Positions 36,339 to 48,100 of a DNA stretch of 64,000 nucleotides are shown piece by piece; the stretch's first letter is position 1, and every line of letters starts with the position of its first letter. The notes under the pieces were generated by a model. It was not told the origin of the DNA. It saw only the letters and a program-made list of their open reading frames with translations, and made no database searches. Made by a program: the position numbers and the translations under genes. This DNA is from Ailanthus altissimus (lineage: Eukaryota; Streptophyta; Magnoliopsida; Sapindales; Simaroubaceae). The DNA lies in assembly GCA_946807835.1 (NCBI GenBank), contig OX327693.1:2435501-2499500 (forward strand). Reading direction: 5' to 3'.

Positions 36339-36791
36339 ATGTCCCTTTCTCTTACTCTTTCTCAAAAGTGCTTCCTCATTCTTTTTCTAACTATCAATCT
36401 GCTGCTTCAAGCTTCACCATCATCAGCTTTAACTTTCGGTGAAAAAGTGATTTTCCGGGTGAAGTTCAGGGTTCATGTAGTGAATGGCTTTACCAGCAAC
36501 AACAATGCGTTGGTCACCCATTGTTGGTCAAAAGATGATGATCTTGGATGGCACAATTTATACATGAAGGAAGAATATAGCTTCAAATTTGGTAGGAATG
36601 TTTTTGAAACCACTCATTTTTGGTGTAGCTTGAAGTGGGGTGCACTACAGAAGACCGTTGAGGTTTTTAACACCCATGAACATACCCAAGCATGTTGGAA
36701 AACTGGAAATTGCTTTTGGCTTACTACAGAAGATGGAATCTATTTTAGCAATGATTTTAACAATTGGGTTAAGAAGTATTATTGGGAATGA
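36339..36791 (+). CDS. S-protein homologue (plant self-incompatibility S1 family), locus E, intact
   Basis: A single-exon gene for 150 residues. Residues 1-30 are a hydrophobic signal peptide (LILFLTINLLLQ core, cleavage likely near SSA). The mature protein shows KFRVHVVNGF (42-51), LVTHC (58-62), DDDLGWH (66-72), TTHFWC (91-96), VEVF (107-110), ACWKTGNCFW (118-127) and TEDGIYFSND (130-139). The four family cysteines C62, C96, C119 and C124 are present. Likely secreted to the apoplast; partner and role are unknown. The ATG follows an A-rich leader, and sister locus D differs here by ATA, which supports this start. Divergent from locus A, so the cluster holds at least two subfamilies (A/B/C and D/E). 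Confidence 0.9.
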   Translation: MSLSLTLSQKCFLILFLTINLLLQASPSSALTFGEKVIFRVKFRVHVVNGFTSNNNALVTHCWSKDDDLGWHNLYMKEEYSFKFGRNVFETTHFWCSLKWGALQKTVEVFNTHEHTQACWKTGNCFWLTTEDGIYFSNDFNNWVKKYYWE

Positions 36792-37040
36792 TGATGATGA
36801 TTATTATTATTATAGTAAAAATATGATGTCAAAATCTATCAAGTTGTGGACATTCAAATAAATGAATAAGGGTAAGATTGATGATGATCAACTTCCGAGG
36901 GATTATTTTGTTGGCTCATTTTTAGGGTTTCTTTAATATTTAAATAGTTTTAATTTCCTCCATTCTTTACCAACCATGCATGCAATAACCAAGAATTCGA
37001 TATAATTACGGATCCATCATCAAATTTGAATTGGTCGAAA

Positions 37041-38105
37041 ATGTTACTTGGATATAAAACAAAAGTTGAAGTCATCGGTTTTTTGTTTTTAAAAAAAAAA
37101 AAATTAACGGTTTAGTCCTTGCATTGTTGAATTACTCACTCAGTTTTTAATAGTTTAAAATTACTAATTATGTTTTCTACAGGCATTCTTACTACCATTT
37201 TTATCTTTAAGTTAAAATATATTTTTTTACTATCATTTTTATCTTTGAAATATAACTATGTTCATTCAGTCAATAATTTTTAAAATGTTAAAAATCTATT
37301 AAGTAATTCAATAAAAAGATAACTGAAGTGGTATTTTTTTTCCCGAAATGCATTTATCTAATGTTTTAAATACACATGTTAAGCAAAATTCTTGAGGTCG
37401 AAAGTTTATACAAATAATAATAAATTCTTGATCATAAAATTCTTCTTAACATGTGCTTTAGGATACATTAACGAAGTCTGTAAAATAATGAAATGAGGCG
37501 ACGCCATTATTTTACATTTATCATTTGCTATATTTGGCATATAATAATACTATACTAAAAAATTGAAATATAAATTTTATATCTTAATTTATATAGTATT
37601 TAATGTGTCTAAGAATGTCTCAAGATTATTATGAGGCCCTAGGCTAAAATTATAAAATGAGACCTTATTTGATTTTTAAAAAACAATTCTTTTCATTATA
37701 AAAATATTAATTAATTTTTATATAAGCAAATAAATATTATTTTGTCAAACAATAATACAAAAAATCAAGAATAATTTGCAAAAAAAATAAGGAAAATTTA
37801 AAGAGATAACGAATTAATAAAAAAAATTAAAGTAATTTTTATCATTATATCCTTGAAATTTTAAAAAAATCATATTCAATTAAATTATATAAATGTGCAA
37901 AGAACTGATACTTATACAATTAGGGAAAAAATATGAGCTTTTATTTTAGACAAAAATAATTTGTATATAAACGACATTAAGTTAATTTTTCTTTTAATTT
38001 TTTATAATAACTATAAAAATAGAATTTAATTTTCAAAAACTTATTTAACCATTTTAAAGAAATTTATTTAAAATGGGCCTTCCATAATGTTATGAAATGA
38101 GAAAT
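37041..38105. other. Intergenic DNA downstream of locus E
   Basis: AT-rich, no supported gene. Near 37430-37500 the words AAATTCTTCTTAACATGTGCT repeat a 3'-flank block also found after loci A (about 1613) and B (about 9905), showing that this flank was duplicated with the genes. Confidence 0.5.
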
Positions 38106-38110
38106 ATTCA

Positions 38111-38899
38111 TGTTAAGCAAGTAAATAAAGTCTCATATTAAAAAGAAATAGAGAAGATCATGAGCATATAGGGAGTGAATTATATTTTTATTAGTATCAG
38201 GCATTTTGGGTAGAGTACAAAAGCATAATCATGAGGGATTGGTCTCAAAGTGGACAATATCATACTAATGTAGAGATATGTGTGGTTTATGGACTCATTA
38301 CAAGTAATATCAGAGCCATGCCTCAAAGTTAGCAATATAGAAGAAATCCTCGGTGCCGAACGAGAAGGTGGTGAGCTTGGTAGGCCTCTATTTACAATGA
38401 GATTCGTGATTAAACTCTATGAACAGGCGGTGGTATGCTCTCGGACATCACATAAGGCGTGTCTTCTCAACGCAGTGATGCAGGCTGCATGTAAGACGTG
38501 TCTGCCAATATAGTGATAAGGAGTTAACCTGATAGAGCGAGCTCTCGAGGTAGGGGTATTCTAGGCTTCACATAAGGCGTGCTCCCACAATGCAGTGATG
38601 ATAAGTAGAAGATGAGCACCCAAAAGGAGAGCAAGATCTTCCTATGCAAAAGGTAGACGTATGGAATATCGTTTGAGGGGAGGCTTAGTGGTCATTTGTT
38701 TGAGGGGAGAATTATTAAGGAAGCAAACAAAGTCTCACATTAGAAAGAAATTGGAAAGATCATGGGTATATAAAGAGTAAACTATATCTCTATTAATATG
38801 AGGCCTTTTGGGTAGAGTTCAAGAGCAAAATTATGAGAGCTTAGGTCCAAAATGGACAATACTATACCAATGTAGAGATATATGTGGTTTATCACACAA
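38111..38899 (+). mobile_element. TRIM (terminal-repeat retrotransposon in miniature)
   Basis: Short LTRs at 38111-38302 and 38713 to about 38899 share AAGTCTCA(T/C)ATTA, AAAGAAAT, GATCATG and GTGGTTTAT. A degraded primer site AATATCAGAGCC (38306-38317) follows the first and a polypurine tract TTTGAGGGGAGA (38699-38710) precedes the second. The 0.41-kb interior is non-coding and contains CACATAAGGCGTG twice. Size and layout fit TRIMs, which depend on other elements for mobility. The right end touches a Copia LTR and no target duplication is clear. Confidence 0.75.
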
Positions 38900-38926
38900 A
38901 CAAGCAATATCACCCAAGTAAATAGT

Positions 38927-39534
38927 GCAGAATAAGTAATTAAGAAATTAAAGATAGAGAAAGATAGAAGAAGTAGACATAGAATTTACGTGGTTCGACA
39001 ACTTGCCTATGTCCACGGTGGATCAAGATCACTCACTCTTCTTATTGAATCATAAGGCACTCATAAAAGTATGCCTTTTATAAGAAAGACTGACAAAGAA
39101 CACTCTCTCTTACAATCTAGAAATTTTCTCTCACAAAGTATGTTTAATCACAAAGATTTCCCAAGCTATCACTAAGATTTCTTAGGTTCTCACAAAGATA
39201 TGTTTACAAGCCAATAGAGAACCTTTATATAAACTTTAGAACATCTTAGATTTATCTTAAACATATGGGAGTTGTATTAGGGAGTTCTGAAGAAAGTGGG
39301 AGATGAAATAAGTCACAATAAAATGAGAAACCTGTTATCGCGCTGGGCACCACGGAGCCCAACTCTCATCGTTGCAGCGCTGGGCCACTCGCTTGGGTGC
39401 TGTGACACCCACACCAGGGCATTGCATTTTTATCCTTCGCCTTATTTCGCGTTTGTCTTCGATCCTCGCGTACCTTACGTACTTGATTTGCTCTCCAAAT
39501 CATATCCCAATGATTTTAAATCAATATTCTCACA
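38927..39534 (-). repeat. 3' LTR of Copia-3
   Basis: The right edge is set by the minus-strand polypurine tract GAATCAAGGAGGGGATT followed by TGTGAGAATATT. The left edge TGCAGAATAAG is a guess. It contains CCACGGTGGATC with TTACGTGGTTCGACAACTTG (about 38995-39024) and a GC-rich block at 39340-39420. Confidence 0.65.
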
Positions 39535-39726
39535 AATCCCCTCCTTGATTCAAAATCATCCATAAAGTGACTCGATCTTTCATCTCCGTATCTTCAATCA
39601 CCCTTGCAAAGTAGTGACTCCGGTTAAGTCTTTGCATGAAATGAATTTAATCGATGGCAGTGGCTTAGTCAATATGTCAGCAAGGTTTTCAGATGACACT
39701 ATATTCATTAGACTAACTTCACCACT

Positions 39727-40206
39727 TTAGACAATTTCTCGAATGTAATAGAGCTGCACATCAATGTGTTTCGACCTCTCGTGAAACACTTGATGCTTAT
39801 TTAGGTGTATGGCACTTTCGCTGTCACAATATACACCGGTGTTCACATCTTTACTAGCCAATACCTCCATGCATATGTCTTTCAACCACACGGCCTCTTT
39901 AATAGATTCACCAACAGTTATGTACTCTACCTCTGTTGTAGATAGTGCAACTATATGTTGTAGAATTAATCTCCAACATACACTACACCCAAACACTGTG
40001 AATGTGTAACCCGTCAACGATCTTCTATTCTTTAGATCACCTGCATAATATGAGTCTACGTACCCTCTTACCATTTCACTGTTGTTCTCATCCCTTTTAT
40101 AAATTAACCCGTGATTTAACGTCTCCTTGAGATATCTCAAAATCCACTTCACTACAAGCCAGTGATCCTTACCTAGATTTACCATGTATTTACTCACCAC
40201 ACTCAT
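39727..40206 (-). pseudogene. Copia-3 RNase H domain
   Basis: 159 residues with the Copia RNase H pattern: MSVVSKYMVNLGKDHW, LRYLKETLNHGL, GYVDSYYAGDLKNRRSLTGY, ALSTTEVEYI, EAVWLKDI, CDSESAIHLNKHQVFHERSK, HIDVQLYYIRE. Catalytic acidic residues D (GYVDSYYAGD), E (TTEVEY) and D (CDSESA) are present. The upstream RT is absent, so this is a stranded domain. Confidence 0.9.
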
Positions 40207-40261
40207 AGTTTATGCTATGTCTGGTCTTGTACAAACCATTGCATACATGATGCTCTTTGTT

Positions 40262-41412
40262 AAAGTGCTGATTTGGGGGCATATTAAATCTACTTTCAGT
40301 CTCAACTTCAACTTCTATTTACTCGGTTGTTGAGTCTTATTTGGACACAGGTTCTTCTTTCTCATCTCCATAGAAGGTTTTTAGCATGATGGTCTCATCG
40401 AACGTCACATCACAACTTATGATACGTCTTATTGGTGTCAAGTTTTTACACCACTCCTTGTATCTTTTCACTCCTTTCGGGTATTCTATAAATACACCTT
40501 TGATAGCTTTAGGTTCTAACTACCCCTCATTAACATGTACAAAGGTAGGACAACCAAATATTCTAAGGTGGTCATATTTAGGAATATTGTCAAATCATTT
40601 TTCTTTTGGCGTCTTAAAGTCAATTGCTGGAGAGAGACTTCTATTAATTAAATAAGCTGCAGTCACTACAGCTTTTTCAAAAATTTCCTTGAACATCTTT
40701 GCATTAGTAAGCATGCATTTAACCCTTTCAAGTAGGGTCTTATTCATCCTCTCAACTACCCCATTCTACTGTGGTATTGATCTTACCATTCTATACCTTA
40801 CAATCTCATGTTTTGCACAAAATCCATCAAACTCTCTATTGTAAAACTCTGGGCTATTGTCAGTTCTCCACTTCTTCACTCTTTTGTCAGTCTGATTCTC
40901 AATAAGAGCCTTCCAAGTCTCGAACACATCAAACACTTGATCCTTACTCTTCAACACATAGACCCACAGCTTCATTGAATAGTCATCAATCAAATTGAGA
41001 AAATACCTAGCACCATCATGAGTAGCTATCTGAGCTGATCTCTAAAAGTTCGAGTATATGTAGTTAAGAGTCCCTTTAGTTTTGTGTTCACCGGTACTAA
41101 ACTTCACCCTATGTGCTTTCCCAAGCACACAATGCTCACAAAACTCTAATGGCTGGAACCTATCATCACCAAACGCCTTACTAAATAACTCCTTCAGGTT
41201 TCTCTCGCCTAAGTGTGCCAGTCTAAGATGTCACAACTTGGTTTGCATATTCTCATCATCTACAGAGAATAATGCAGAACCACTCATAACTTCACCTTTA
41301 AGCACATAAATGCCTTTATACTTATCTCTTCTCATTACCACCATAGAACCCTTCAATACTCTCAAAACCCCTCCGTCGATCCTGATAGAATACCCATTTT
41401 GGTCTAAAACTT
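40262..41412 (-). pseudogene. Copia-3 integrase and GAG-pre-integrase remnant
   Basis: The 75-residue piece at 40766-40993 reads MIDDYSMKLWVYVLKSKDQV, FETWKALIENQTDKRVKKWR, TDNSPEFYNREFDGFCAKHE, the integrase core around its second aspartate (TDN). Other frames on the minus strand continue into PYPxxKPxNGVVERMNKTLL-like sequence toward 40700 and back through GAG-pre-integrase at 41080-41310. Several frameshifts and stops. Confidence 0.82.
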
Positions 41413-42810
41413 TTCTCTATTGGGGGTCGTGCTTATTAAGGTAGTGATTCAATCAATCCCAACTTATACAATGAATTTATTTAAACTTCACACTTGTCTT
41501 ATCCATGAAATTCATAAATTAAGTGCTAGTTTTGGTGGGGAGAGGATGATAAAAGTTCATTGGTGTCGTTGGGATTATCTCTGCCATAACAAAAAAGGAA
41601 CGGGTTCTAGGTTTCAAAGATCTTCATCTTTTTAATAAAATTGCTAGCTAAACAAATTTGGTGAATTATTAAACAGCCAACATCCCTAATGGCACAAGTG
41701 GTTAAAGGTCTCTACTTTCATAACACTTCCTTTTTACAAGTTAAACAAAGAAATTCTGATTCCTTTATATGAAAAAACATTCTCTGGGGTAGAGAAACAA
41801 TCCTAAAAGAGACCCAGTGGAGAATTAGTAATGGCACATTGGTTTATATATACCATGATAAATGACTTCCACGCCCTTGTGATTTCAAACCTATGTATCC
41901 TCATAAATTGCATGAATTAGAAAAAGTTTTCAAATTTAGTGACCGCTTTAAGGTATTGGAATATAAATCTTATCAGATACTCCATTTTAGAGGCGGAACA
42001 AAAACTCATCTTAAGCATCCCTTTTATGCCTCATAGCGGTTGTTAGGATGATTGTTTAATTTGGCATTTTGATACATGTGGTAACTATAATGTTAAGATT
42101 GGTTATTGGTGGAATACCATGCACAAGATCATGCCCAAATCTCCTCAGGGTTATCGAATTTGAATTGGTGCATTTCTTTAGATCCTTTAGCCATTTTTCG
42201 CTGGGTGCAAAATTATGTGTCTGAGTTTCAGTAGGTACATTCAACTAGCATCTTGGAATCGCAACCTGTTATATGTTCTTAAAGCCCGCTTGCTGTTGAT
42301 TGGGTTAAAATTAATGCAGATGCTACTGTTAACAATAAAAAAAAATGCTTCAAGATTGATTTGTTTGCCGCAACCATCTTGGCAGTGTTCTTTTTTTTAA
42401 GAGGTTCTATGCTTCTTTTTACCCACCAAAGTGTTCTTACAGCTAAAGCATTAGTTGTTTTATATGTTTTGGTCTATACTAAGTGACTAGGGTATGACTT
42501 TATTGAAGTGGAAAGAGATTCTCAATTGGTATTAACGAAATCTAGTATGTGCATGACTTTTCTTCAGAGTTTGGTTCTAATTGGTAATATTAAGGATTTG
42601 CTTCATTCTTTTCGCTCTTTTAAGGTTCTTTATATTTTTAGGGGTTCTAATAAAGTGACCCATGCCATGGCACATTTTGCACTATCTTGTGATTCAGATT
42701 TTGTATGACTAGGATCTACCTTAGGCAATATTTCTCTTCTTGTTTCTTCAGATTGTAATAGTTCTGCCTTTTGAGTAATGAAATTCTGTTTCAAAACAAA
42801 CAATTATAGT
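41413..42810 (+). mobile_element. 5'-truncated LINE (L1-type), first copy
   Basis: The plus strand encodes, with frameshifts, the C-terminal part of a plant LINE reverse transcriptase protein: VVLIKVVIQSIPTYTMNLFK, EIHKLSASFGGERMIKVHWC, RWDYLCHNKKGTGS (41420-41620), then zf-RVT-like sequence to about 42000, and an RNase H-like end at 42508-42708 (EVERDSQLVL, HSFRSF, RGSNKVTHAMAHFA). The 3' end near 42770-42807 (GAGTAATGAAATTCTGTTTC) is the usual L1 tail style. Dead. Confidence 0.85.
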
Positions 42811-43129
42811 ATTAAATTGTATAAAGAGAGAACGTAGGGTTCTTTTAATTTAAATTTTTTACTTAAATTTGTGACCTACAAATTTATCTATTGATTTTGA
42901 ATCTAAATTATTAGAATCCCACCTATATATATTATGCTAATGAATATGTAGTAGTTTGTTATCGTCACTAAATCCATTGATTAAAATATTCATTATAAGT
43001 ACGAAAGAACCAGAATATTTTAAATTATCAAAACACACCAATGATTTTAAATTATCAAAGCACCACCATAACAATTTGATATGACATTATGACCGTCTTG
43101 GGTGCTATTCTGTTATAAGCGATTATTAG

Positions 43130-44159
43130 GTTATTTCCAACTATTAAGAAGTTACTTGTTCTAAGCAATCAGAGGTATGTTCTTGGTGGAAAAAGTTATG
43201 GAAATCATATGAGCACTCAAAAGTTAAATTGTTCATTTGGCATGTGCCTGATGATTGGATTCTATCTTTTACCAATTTTAAGAGACATTATATACCGATC
43301 GGTGAGACTCGTCCAAGATGTGGGAGGGGGCTGAGAGAACGATGAATGCTTTGTGGCTTTGTACCTCCTTAGTACATATTAGAGAGTTGTGTGAATTTAT
43401 AGATAAGATCTTTTGCTCTCATCTTACTGTGACATGCAGATTTTTTTAATTACGCCATGCATAGGCTTTCTTAGGATAATTTAGAACTGTTATGCACCAT
43501 CTTTTAGCAAATTTGGTTTGTATGGAACAGACTTGTTAATGAAGGGATTATTATGAATGCGAAGAATGTGATTGGTTGGGCTAATGACTTTTTTTGAAAG
43601 AATTTAAATCAGCAAATGAATATGTGAGAATGGCTACAGAGCACAAGTTTCAGAAATATAATGGACAGCCATTTCGGGAGTTTTAAGTTGAAGTCTGATG
43701 CTGCAATTGATAATTCTGCACACAGAATAGGTTTTGGCTATGCTCTTCGAAGATGATAGAGGATCTTGTTTTTTGTTCCTGTCACTGAAGCTACAGCTAT
43801 CTTTACAGGGCTCCAAGCTATAAATCAGTTTAATTTGATATTTATTAAACTTGAATCTGATGGAAGTATGATTGTTAATGATAAACTCTCTGAGACTGTT
43901 GCACATACAAATTTAATTTAGTTCTTCATAAAATATTGAATTGTCTAGAGGCATTTTATTTTTTAAAAATTTTATATGTACACAAAATATACAAATACAT
44001 TTGCTCATGAGCTTTCCAAATTAATTTTTTACTCACCTACAATAGTACTTAGATTTATGCTGTTCCAAACTACTTAGAATATGTTGTAAGCCCTCTCCTC
44101 CCAACCTTTTCTTTTATGTTAATGAATGAACTTTATCTTTACAAAAAAAAAAAAAAAAA
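43130..44159 (+). mobile_element. 5'-truncated LINE (L1-type), second copy with poly(A)
   Basis: Starts inside the zf-RVT region (KLWKSYEHSKVKLFIWHVPD with downstream ETRPRCGRG) and continues through a decayed RNase H-like section (43700-43920) to a 3' UTR and a run of 17 A at 44143-44159. Same orientation as the first LINE. The exact 5' junction and target duplication are not resolved. Confidence 0.78.
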
Positions 44160-45120
44160 CCCCACTTGTGATATATTTTGTATTTTTATCAAAGATTCTA
44201 TCTTTTTTGGAAATTTGTGGAGCAGTTGCTCTCGGCCTTTTGATTTTTGTTTTAAAAAATTAAAAATAAAATAAAAATTGACTTTTGTGGCCAAAAATTC
44301 CATTGACTTGAACATGGACGTAATCTTGCATTCAATAGAGAAAAATTAAATTTTTGATAGTATCTAATTTACTGGTGATAGTGAGTTCGATTTCATAATC
44401 AGAGCTTCACAACAAAATTGTCAAAACTTAAATTGACTATTTTAATTCAGGAAAATTATTACTTCACTGATTACTCAGGCAATTCTTTTATATGTACATA
44501 TATATACATATTTAAATATCTTAATTAATCTAATACATTTTCTAATTACAGTAAGATAAATTAGATTAAATATGAAATAATTTATCATAATTACACATGT
44601 TAAATTATCTTGTTATTGTCATAAAATACATTTTAAATCTTATTTTTTTAATTGCAGAAATTGATTGAGATATTTACAAACTATATATAAAAATTAATTA
44701 ATTCAATTAAATTTCATGAATTAAATTTATAATTTTAATTTATTTTTAAAAATTATGAGAATACTATATAAACTCACGTGTAAAGTTTTAAGTTTATCTA
44801 GCAGTTTCTTTTGTAAATCTCAAATTTATATAAGAATTTATGCAATTTATAAAACTTTATTCTTTACGTAGTGGTTATGTTATTAATCTGTATAATTTAA
44901 TTTTTAAAATTTATGCTATTATTTGAAATAATATTAGATATCTTAAATAATATTTTAAATTATATTAAGATATGTATCCTCATTTGAGTTTGCTTAATAT
45001 TACTCTATTATTTATTCAAAAACATTAACGTTATTACAGTAATTTAAATTAATAAAATTATATTTGGAATTTTTAAGTTCATAAAATAATTTTTTAATAA
45101 TGAATTTATTAAAAAAAATT
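44160..45120. other. Intergenic DNA upstream of cysteine synthase
   Basis: AT-rich and without a recognisable gene. A 12-base match to the start of U2 snRNA near 44230 is not supported by anything around it. Confidence 0.5.
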
Positions 45121-45196
45121 TATAAAGTATCTTGACGAGTACAATTGTATAAATATTCTCCCGCTTAGCTTCACGGAGTCCCAAGAGTCCAAAGAA
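45121..45196 (+). promoter_or_regulatory. Probable core promoter and 5' leader of cysteine synthase
   Basis: TATAAAGTA at 45121 and TATAAATA at 45148-45155 are candidate TATA boxes, 76 and 49 bases before the ATG. If the nearer box were used the leader would be very short, so the farther one or a TATA-less start is equally possible. Transcript ends would settle this. Confidence 0.4.
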
Positions 45197-48100
45197 ATGG
45201 CCACTTTGTCTCTGCTGTCCAATCTGTTGACTTCCCATCTCTGCAACTCCGAGAACACACCGGTGGACAATCTGAAATTGCGCTATGTATGCCCCATCAC
45301 AGCAGCTCCAAGATTGAACAAGAAGTATGGGAAGCTCTCTTACAAGCCCTGCAACTCTGTTGTTTGCCAGGCAGTCTCTGTGAAGCCCCGTCCTGGGATT
45401 GAAGGGCTCAACATTGCCGAAGATGTGACTCAGGTGAATTAATTTCTTTTAGTTCTTTATTCGAATTATGAACTGGGTTTGTTTTGTTAGCTAAAAGTTT
45501 AGAACTTTTTTTTTTGGGTTTGTGGGTGTCTTTGATGTTGATGAGTGTGTTTCTAGTCGAGGAATTTTGTTATAGTTGGTTTGGAATTATGAAGCGTTGA
45601 TTTGTTTCTTAAAGGTTTGATTTTGGATTAGGAGAGATGGAAATTTATTCATGGAGAAATGTTTTTTGTAAAAAATTTGATTGTGGATTGTCTTTTGTTA
45701 CAGTTGATGAGAACTGTGAAGTAGGTCGGTCATATTTCTTGATAAACATGTGTTGTTTAGTAGGGGTGCTAATGTTGATCAAGATGTTACTTTAATTAGA
45801 AAGTTGAGTGTAAGTTGACATGGCTCATGAGGATTATGAAAAGGTTTCATTTTATGCATGGAGAAATTTGCAATTTTTTGCTGCTTAGAAGTGGTGGTTA
45901 TATTGATGAGAATGTTATGTAGATTGGAAAATGAGTTTACTTTGGTATAGTTTTCTTAGACTCAAAATTGACTTGTTTTTATTTCGTATTATTATTCTTT
46001 ATTAAAAAAAAAACATTAGATAACATTTCTGTTTGTTTTAATGTCAATTTAATTATAGTTTTTGATCCAGTTCAGTGGGATTTCGGGTTAAAAACCATCT
46101 ATACCATTTTTTGTTTGCTTATATTGCAAGCATAATGTGGGTCAATGAACTTCTGATGGACTACCTTTCTATTGATCTGTTTTATGTGCTGCCATGTGGC
46201 ACAGCTTATTGGGAAGACACCGATGGTGTACCTGAATAATATTGTGAAGGAATCTGTGGCAAACATTGCTGCCAAGCTTGAGATCATGGAACCATGCTGT
46301 AGTGTCAAGGACAGGTGAGAAACATGAAGTTGCAAGTCTAGATACTCAAGCTCATGACAATCTTGTAGCTTGCGAACGTGGTCACAATCTTGGGGTTTTG
46401 GTAAAAAAGTCCATTTGTCAATTGGGTTAGGTCTAACTCGGTCCTAAAACATCCTTCGTATCCAATTAGTTAAGTCCACTTGTAATTGGCATATGTGAGC
46501 TGGCGCTTTTCTTTCTTAGAATCGCTTGCAATTAAACTTAAATAAATGATATTTCATATCCCCTAAACATGTTCTATTTTTTAATTCAGGATAGGTATCA
46601 GTATGATAGCTGATGCTGAGCAAAAAGGACTTATAACGCCCGGAAAGGTAAGACATGGTAGCTACAATCTCATGCATTTGCAGGAATATGTAATGAGGAC
46701 TGAACCTGGGAGGTGTTACCTTCTGCTTTTTGGCATTTGGACATATTAGCTAAATAAGGGCCTCATCCAGCATAAGTTAAAGTTCCTCGTAATTGGTCGC
46801 TTCCACTAAAATTTGACTCAAAGGCTCTCTCTAACTATTGCTATGAGGCAATGGTTTTATTATTTTTGATGTACTTACCAACTGTGACCAAACAGATTTG
46901 TACAGCTGCTTTGCATAGCTTTTATCATTCTGACATAAAATAATTCTTTCCACTTTCTGTGTTCTAGAGTATTCTTGTAGAGCCCACCAGTGGAAACACT
47001 GGCATTGGCCTTGCTTTCATAGCTGCATCGAAAGGATATAAGCTCATATTGACAATGCCAGCTTCAATGAGTTTGGAAAGAAGAGTTCTTCTTAAAGCAT
47101 TTGGAGCTGAGCTTGTATTAACTGATTCGGCAAAGGGCGTGAAGGGGGCAATTCAGAAAGCCGAAGAGATTTTGAAAAGCACACCCAACGCATACATGCT
47201 TCAACAATTTGACAATCCTGCAAATCCTAAGGTTTGTGGTTAGGCTCTCTTCGAATATCTTTTATTGCTGGAGATTTATCTTAGGAGATATTGTTTTATG
47301 TAGTCGAACGATGTTCCAGTGACACTCAGTATTCATGGGTTTAGTTATTGTATTCCTGACCAAGAGAAAGATAAGTTGCCTTAAAACTTAGGTGCTATGC
47401 TGTCCACATGGATTGGAGAAATGTGGCCTACATCTTTGATGATAGCTTCCCATGGTCCTGTAAAATGGTGCATTGTAACTTTCTTATGCCATGAAAGTGC
47501 TTATATGACTTCATTAAAAGAAGCAGCAATAGGGTGGCATGCCTACTGAAAAAAACTTGTGTAGAAGAGCACAGCATGAAATTGGCCCAAAATGCTGTTG
47601 GATGGAGGGCATATGCCTTAAATGAATCAAATGCATTCACAGTGGGTAAGGTCCACCTTAGATGGTTTCTAACTTTCCTGTTACGAATATAATATATATC
47701 AATCTGTCATAAATGTTGCTTTCTTAGACTTTTTTGCTAGAAAATGTTCAAGTTGAGGTCAGCTATTTGGTTCTTTTTGTCTTCTAATTAGATCTTTGTT
47801 CTAGAGTTCCTCTATTAGGTTATAAAATTATGGCATCAGTATACTGTAACTTACGAGTAAATCTGGTGTTGAACATGTATTTTATATGCAGATACATTAT
47901 GAGACAACTGGTCCAGAAATCTGGGAGGATACTAGAGGCAAGGTAGATATATTTATTGGAGGGATTGGAACTGGTGGCACTATATCTGGAGTTGGCCAAT
48001 ATATTAAAGAGAAAAATCCTAACATCAAGGTAATCTTTTTTGCAAAAACAATTTGTAAACCATGTATGACATTGGCTGGTATCTTAAAGAGAAAAATGCT

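Larger units (their letters stand above)
34010..37040 (+). repeat. Segmental duplicate of 28770-30965 (SPH D/E unit)
   Basis: Matches the DNA around locus D from about 28770 (ATAAATCATTTGTAAAACAT) through promoter, gene and 3' flank to about 30965 (TTGAATTGG). The main difference in length is a 1.22-kb insertion in this copy at 34689-35908. Confidence 0.85.
38927..41412 (-). mobile_element. Truncated Copia element (Copia-3)
   Basis: On the minus strand, from right to left: protease-proximal segment (41412-41310), GAG-pre-integrase (about 41310-41080), integrase core (to about 40380), a jump, then RNase H (40206-39727) and the 3' LTR (39534-38927). The RT core between integrase and RNase H is missing, and the 5' LTR and gag are gone, cut off at 41412 where a LINE begins. 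No function expected. Confidence 0.85.

Noticed and set aside
39296..39565. 89-residue plus-strand open frame
   Set aside because: It lies within the Copia-3 LTR and its GC-rich block, with no similarity I recognise.
44219..44245. CTCTCGGCCTTTTG resembling the start of U2 snRNA
   Set aside because: The match ends after about 13 bases; the branch-recognition region and the upstream plant snRNA promoter elements are missing.
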